Origin: Schlesneria sp.
GTDB taxonomy: Bacteria > Planctomycetota > Planctomycetia > Planctomycetales > Planctomycetaceae
Direction of reading: 5' to 3'
NCBI GenBank assembly: GCA_025353525.1
Contig: JANXOO010000768.1
Coordinates: 1-7,806, forward strand
Length of the DNA: 7,806 nucleotides
The position numbers and the translations under genes were made by a program. The notes under the pieces are model-generated. The model had not been told where the DNA came from. It searched no databases and worked only from the letters and a program-made list of their open reading frames with translations. Positions 6,935 to 7,806 of the stretch are shown here, piece after piece. Within the stretch, counting starts at the first letter, position 1. Each line of letters opens with the position of its first letter.

Positions 6935-7806
6935 TCAAACAGCATTGCATGATAGAGGTTTTCGCCCTTGTTTGTGCAGTGCGCCACGTCTGTGCGGAGC
7001 GACAAAAGTTTTCTTGCGCTCGGTTTGGGTCGGTCTTCCCGTGTATGTCCAATTGAATGGCTTGGCCATCGTCTTGTTGTAGTAGGCCATGAATTCTCGG
7101 AGTTGCGATTCGAGATCGGCCACGGATGTGAAATTTCCACGGCGTATCAATTTTCTGTGGATGATACCGAAGATCACCTCGATCTGATTGAGCCACGAAC
7201 TATGCTTGGGGAGGTAGACAAAGCGGATGCGATGGTTTAAGTCCGATAAGATCGCTTTTCGACTGGCCATCGATTTTAGGATACCGCTGTTGTTTTTTTT
7301 CCCAGGTCTTCGTGCAGATCGCATTCTTCAGCGACCCACTTCACAAGACTCTCCGACATATGGGTATTGAGGTTATCGACAACGAAGATCCATTCCCGGT
7401 CGTCCGCCACGGTTCGTGAGATATGTTGGACGACTTCCGGTTCGGTCCGAGTCGCTTCGATCGTTGATGATACGATCACGCCGGTGACGACATCCACTCC
7501 TGCGGTCAACGTTGTCGTTCCATGACGCGTGTATTCGAATTCCAATTTGGACACATTTCCTGGTTGCACCGGTTTGTCGGGTGCATTTCGTTCCAGCGCT
7601 TGCAGTCCGGTTGCTTCATCAACGCTGATCGTATGGGTCCCGTTGGCTGCCGCTTTTGCGGGAGCATCGAGATAGGTTTGGCAGACAACCTCGACTTCGC
7701 TTTGAAACTTCTCCGGGTCTTTCTCTGTTGTCTGCAACCACATCTTTTTACGATGGGGTTGCACCATGGCACTCTTCAAAATCCGGCCCACCTGAGACGC
7801 AGAAAT
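6935..7806 (-). CDS. IS630-family transposase in two frames, joined at an A8 run (N-terminus off right edge)
   Basis: This is a DDE transposase that cuts and joins element DNA ends at TA targets. The first frame enters from the right edge (ISASQVGRILKSAMVQPHRKK) and holds SVDEATG with the first catalytic Asp (7618-7620) and VVDNLNTH with the second (7375-7377). It ends at TAA 7276-7278. The second frame continues as GKKNNSGILKSMASRKA, then HSSWLNQIEVIFG with the catalytic Glu (7178-7180) and MAKPFNWTYTGRP, ending at TGA 6935-6937. The Asp-Glu spacing after joining is 65 residues, as in the IS630 subgroup carrying the GILKSMA.R insertion. The frames meet at AAAAAAAA (7300-7293 on the complement), where a -1 slip keeps the reading continuous. 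So this may be programmed frameshifting, transcriptional slippage, a true null mutation or a sequencing indel. The N-terminal helix-turn-helix lies outside the window. The C-terminal tail after TGRP is longer than I expect. Confidence 0.88.
7293..7300 (-). other. A8 slippery run between the two transposase frames
   Basis: Read on the minus strand, CTG GGA AAA AAA ACA is the zero frame and GGG AAA AAA AAC AAC the downstream frame. The run contains the heptamer A-AAA-AAA. A -1 slip there, or one extra A added by RNA polymerase, joins LGKK to NNSGILKS and restores both catalytic halves. Without slippage the first frame stops five codons after the run (TTAVS). Confidence 0.6.

Larger units (their letters stand above)
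6884..7806 (-). mobile_element. IS630-family insertion sequence (partial, right end off window)
   Basis: The element is identified by its transposase and runs off the right edge. Its left end lies between the terminator (6883) and the transposase stop (6935), or slightly inside the long transposase tail. IS630 elements duplicate a TA dinucleotide; candidate TA sites are 6907-6908 and 6921-6922. GTCGC (6902-6906) and GCGAC (6916-6920) form a small inverted repeat around TAAAAAAGG here. Without the other end the terminal inverted repeats cannot be defined. The start given is an outer limit. Confidence 0.7.

Overview
The window reads as chromosomal DNA of a planctomycete (Planctomycetota), of moderate to moderately high GC. 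The main reason is the gene on the left edge: a secreted c-type cytochrome with the DUF1587/DUF1595/DUF1592/DUF1588 block that is expanded in, and nearly confined to, this phylum and its relatives. Other support is weaker: a degenerate REP-associated-transposase-like fragment of a kind I associate with planctomycetes, secreted low-complexity proteins, and a response regulator fused to an RsbW-type ATPase.

Layout, left to right. 1-2001 (minus) is the first 667 codons of the planctomycete cytochrome; its C-terminus lies beyond the left edge. 2002-2956 has no intact large gene. It holds a 32-codon minus-strand ORF with a strong Shine-Dalgarno (2069-2167), a stretch where I recognise nothing (2168-2504), a degraded transposase C-terminus (2505-2777), a perfect 16-bp palindrome (2851-2866) and a leader hairpin (2917-2935). 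2957-3493 (plus) is a small secreted protein of unknown function. It converges on 3642-4544 (minus), a REC plus HATPase regulator. 4768-5550 (plus) is a HpcH/HpaI-family aldolase, divergent from the regulator. 5812-6786 (plus) is a secreted Gly/Tyr/Ser/Pro-rich protein with its own promoter-like sequence and a good intrinsic terminator at 6847-6883. From just beyond that terminator to the right edge lies an IS630-family insertion sequence on the minus strand, whose transposase is split into two frames at an A8 run.

The genes do not form an operon; each sits alone with its own spacing. Three products are predicted to be exported (the cytochrome and two unknown secreted proteins), and one is a cytoplasmic signalling protein likely to act in partner switching. 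The aldolase is a catabolic enzyme of uncertain substrate. The two mobile-element traces show that the region has been hit by transposition. I see no convincing undescribed multi-gene system. The points most worth checking are the A8 frameshift in the transposase, the short ORF with the strong ribosome-binding site, and the composition-zoned secreted protein.
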